From Diplosphaera chodatii (Eukaryota > Chlorophyta > Trebouxiophyceae > Prasiolales > Stichococcaceae), in NCBI GenBank assembly GCA_032358165.1, contig JAALGY010000011.1:558001-622000 (forward strand): DNA of 64,000 bases, written 5' to 3'. The position numbers and the translations under genes are program-made. Of the stretch, positions 60,871-64,000 are shown one piece after another (the stretch's first letter is position 1; each line of letters starts with the position of its first letter). The notes under the pieces were generated by a model that worked only from the letters and a program-made list of their open reading frames with translations, did no database searches and had not been told where the DNA came from.

Positions 60871-63800
60871 TCAAGCTGCCCGCCGCAGCTTTGCCTGAAT
60901 CAGGTTGCGCAGTGCATGGTTTGGGATGACCTCCCAGTGAGCCAGGGGATGCCCGGTCATCGGCGAGGTTGCACCATTGGCGTCCAGCCATGCCGTGATG
61001 GCGGCACGGTCATATGTCGAGCCGTCGCTGCACAGCACAGGATTTTCCATGACCACCTGCATATGCAAAGCACGAAACTTCTGGTTGCACTGGTACAAGT
61101 GGCAGGCAGGTCACATGTACAGGGGACGCACTTTCCAGGTTCCCACTCACCTTGGACAGTGGGCATACCATCCAGTCCTCCACCGACTGCTGGCTGGCAG
61201 CTGCAGCTGTGGCGCTGCCTACTGTCTCAACAGCAGGCGCAGCAAGACTCAGCTGCTGTACATCGTTGGTCGCTGCAGCTGTGCCTGTCTGGGTGGCACG
61301 GACCTGAGTGTCAGCAGGTGTGGAGTTCTGGGGAGGCTGCTGCTTGCTGATGTCTCCCGCTGGAGCTCCTGGCATCGCCGCTGCTGCAGCAGCTGTCGCC
61401 CGCTTCGCTGTTGCCTTCTTCCTGGCCCGCTTCTGGGCCGCCTTGCTGGTTTTGCCGTTCCTTTCTTCCTCCTCCTCCTGCATGTTGGAGCATGTTATAT
61501 GGTCATGCCCATCGCGCACTCAGCTAACACCCAGCTAAGTGGTTGCATAGAGGATCAAGATCGATGAGTGCACGTCTCAGCCTGAAGCATGCCATTGTCA
61601 GCAAATCACCAACAGCAGCCGCATGGCGAGGTCTGCATCCGCCTGTGTCCGCTGCTGCACAGGCGCGATGCCCTTGGCTCTGCCTGCCTTGCCTGCCTGC
61701 TGCCCACCCTGCAGCGCGTTCTCCACCTGCTGCAGGGCAGTTTCGCCAAGCGTGCGCACGCGTGCTGGCTGCCTTTGTAGCTCCTGCTCAAGCATGCAGT
61801 TCTGCTGCATGGTCCAGAGCTACCTCAGCCATAATGGAAGGCAGCAACATGCCAGCACAAGCCGCAGCTTTGCCCAGCACCTCAGCAAAGAGCCACGCTG
61901 TAGTGACACCATCCCCTTACCTGCCGCACATCTGCTGCAACCTCTGGCCATCCCGGTCCGCCAGAGTCGCTGTCGCCCATGCACTGCTGCTTGGCGGCGT
62001 CACTGCCTGCCACCAGCTGCGCAAGGGCTTTGCACGCTGCCTGTTGCGCACAAAGCCTAACTCAAGACAGCGAGTTATCAGGTTTGCACGAACGTGAGGT
62101 AACAAGTAACATTTGGCATGTGCAACAATGACTCAGCCTACTCGCACCAAGTATGCGCACCTGCAATGCTGGCAGAGTGTCCGCACTGAAGTCGTTGGAG
62201 TGTGGAGCGCACTCGTCGGCCATAGTCTGTATCAGCCGCGTCAGATAAGCTGCCGTGACCTGCCTGTCCAGCATGTCGCGCAGAGCTGCACCGCTGCTCG
62301 CCAGCTTGGCTGTCAGATTCAGCGCCTGCAGGCGTGGAGTCGTCTTGCCCACATGTCATATCGCGCTGCGTGATTGCAGATGGTAAGTCGCCCAACACTT
62401 GCAAAGCAGTGCGGAACTGCATTCACCTGCACTCGGGCATCCTGGCCCCGCATATTCTTCTGCCCTTGCAGCACTTGAAGCATTGGTTTCAGCTGCCCCA
62501 TCATGGGTTTCAGCTGAAACAGGAGCTCCTGGTAGCCTTTCCTCCCGCGAGTCACTCCCGGAAGTTTGCCTTCAAGGGTCGCATTCATTGCATTGGCCTG
62601 CAGGGTTACAGCCTGGAGCTCTGCACGACCCAGCCCCAGGTGCTTGTGTACTGCCTTGCAGCTGAGCTCCAGCAGCGCGTCTGCAGGTGGCGGATGCCCT
62701 GCTGCCTCAGCCACTGCCGTCGCTTTGGCCTGCAGATGGGTGTCATGAAAACTTGCTCAGCCGATCAGCATGGATTGTCGTATGAGGTGTACGCGGACTC
62801 ATGGTCGATATCTTCGTGGACACAGCATAGCAAGGCGTGGCATTGATGGCCACCTGCTCAGCAGGTCATGGCACTGATAGCAACAGATCACATCAGAATC
62901 AGCAAGGGAATCACCGTCGCCGTTGCCACTGCAATCAAGGCGCCGACAACTGCTCGCAGCGGGCCCAGCACGCAGTCGGCGCCCTCAGGCTGAGCACTAG
63001 CCCGCTGCAGGGCGGAGTGCATGTGCTCGTTAGGGATGTCCACGTAGTCGAGCAGCGCCTCGGCAAGTGCGACCGTGGACGGCTGCTGCAACGCGGCTGC
63101 GGAGTCCCGGCCCTCTGCTGCCGCCTTCACCGCTGCGGCCGCGACGCCAGCCAGCCGTGTGGCAGCCGTGAACAGCTGCTTTGCAACGCTGCTAAACCCT
63201 GGCGGCTCTTCCAGCCATGGCAGCAGTGTGCGCAGTCCAGCCGCAAGAGCCGCTTGCCACCGCGCCTGCAGAGGCGGTGCAGGCACATCAGTGCTGCAGG
63301 TGCCGTTGCTGCGTGGCTCCCTGCCGAGCCCGCTGCCGAGCTTGCTGTCGGTGTGGGGTCTCAAGATGCGAGCCACATCCTCGGCATGGATGGACAGCAG
63401 CTCGCTGACGTTGGTCAGGTCTGTCATGACCTGCATGACCATCGATGTCATCGTCAGGATGCATGTGGGCAGGGCGACTTGAACGGCACTTCAATGGTGT
63501 GCAGCCATTTGACGGCATTGCTTACCTGTTCGTTGGGGCGTGAAGAGGGATCGGGCAGCGCATGGTCATGCAGAGCGCTCAACGTGCACGACAGAAAGGC
63601 ATCGACGTTTTCCTTTGGCGCGGTTTGCAGAGCGCCCTCGACGAGTGGCATCTGCAGCCAGCGCATGCGCTGAGTGAGCGCATGGTACGATCTCTGGGTG
63701 ACATTCAAGAACATGGAGCTGCTGTATGCGGTATGCTTGTTCAAAGACAACAGCTGGAAGGCTAACGGTGCCCCACCTCATACAGCGAGGCACAGCCGAC

Positions 63801-64000
63801 GTGCGGAGGCTTGCCAGTCCGTGCAGCATCGCGGACAAGGGCACCCACTGCTTGCAGAGCCAACGCTGCGACTGATGAGGTTAGCATTTGCACCTGCAAT
63901 GCGATCAACCATCATCAGCACCCGACACAGGTCGAGGCAAGTGCTGCTGCAACCATGTTGCTGCAATTGTGCTGGGTGCCTCAGCACCTGCGCTTCCTGG
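60871..64000 (-). CDS. U-box E3 ubiquitin ligase U5 (5' end beyond right edge)
   Basis: The last ten exons are visible: partial exon 4 (from the right edge to 63922), 63893-63777, 63651-63526, 63430-62915, 62729-62427, 62325-62161, 62040-61921, 61786-61610, 61477-61151, 61056-60871; all complete exons keep phase. The body has VMTDLTNVSELLSIHAEDVA, RWQAALAAGLRTLLPWLEEP and CKALAQLVAGSDAAKQQC, and the linker SKAAQKRARKKATAKRAT. The U-box is DWMVCPLSK, VVMENPVLCSDGSTYDRAAI, TAWLDANGATSP, VIPNHALRNLIQAKL. Exons 1-3 should lie just beyond the window if the plan of U1-U4 holds. U5 and U4 share near-identical intron text. The function by family is E2 binding and ubiquitin transfer; the substrate is unknown. 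Confidence 0.82.

Noticed and set aside
1..64000. tRNA, rRNA, CRISPR array or transposon
   Set aside because: No cloverleaf A/B boxes, ribosomal core, regular direct-repeat array, transposase or reverse transcriptase text was recognised. The repeats present are tandem gene duplicates and short local repeats.

Overview
The window looks like nuclear DNA of a green alga, most likely a trebouxiophyte such as a Coccomyxa or Chlorella relative (inference). The reasons are GC-rich sequence, very intron-dense genes with TGTGCAG-type acceptors, TGTAA motifs downstream of some stop codons, an HGDLKPAN-type TKL kinase and plant-style ubiquitin-ligase families. No prokaryotic operon, mobile element, CRISPR array or RNA gene was recognised. 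Almost no gene is a single ORF. I built the gene models by joining exons on splice dinucleotides, checking codon phase across every junction and comparing the tandem paralogs in the window with one another.

Layout, left to right. At 1-2828 (minus) lies the 5' part of a gene for a long low-complexity protein with a clear ubiquitin-interacting motif; it runs off the left edge. At 4040-11797 (plus) is a 23-exon receptor-like kinase: signal sequence, N-glycosylatable ectodomain, one membrane span and a TKL/RAF-like kinase. At 12769-14150 (plus) is a KCTD-type BTB protein. At 14376-14579 (minus) is an ATX1-type copper chaperone. At 15239-22065 (plus) are two tandem membrane-anchored COMT/ASMT-family O-methyltransferases.

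At 22456-38387 (plus) there are five head-to-tail F-box/LRR paralogs, called A to E here. A is clearly decayed, D is damaged, B has lost four introns and E has a shifted C-terminus. From 38975 to the right edge (minus) there are five tandem U-box E3 ligase genes, U1 to U5. They share a 13-exon plan, and U5 is cut by the window edge. The two arrays meet tail to tail at about 38.4-39.0 kb.

The striking feature is the density of ubiquitin-pathway parts: a UIM protein, a BTB/KCTD protein (typical CUL3 adaptor), five F-box proteins (SCF adaptors) and five U-box ligases. The F-box and U-box families are both expanding and decaying in place. Both families also contain introns whose 5' splice site appears to be GC instead of GT at one fixed position. 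Whether these genes work together is not shown by the sequence.
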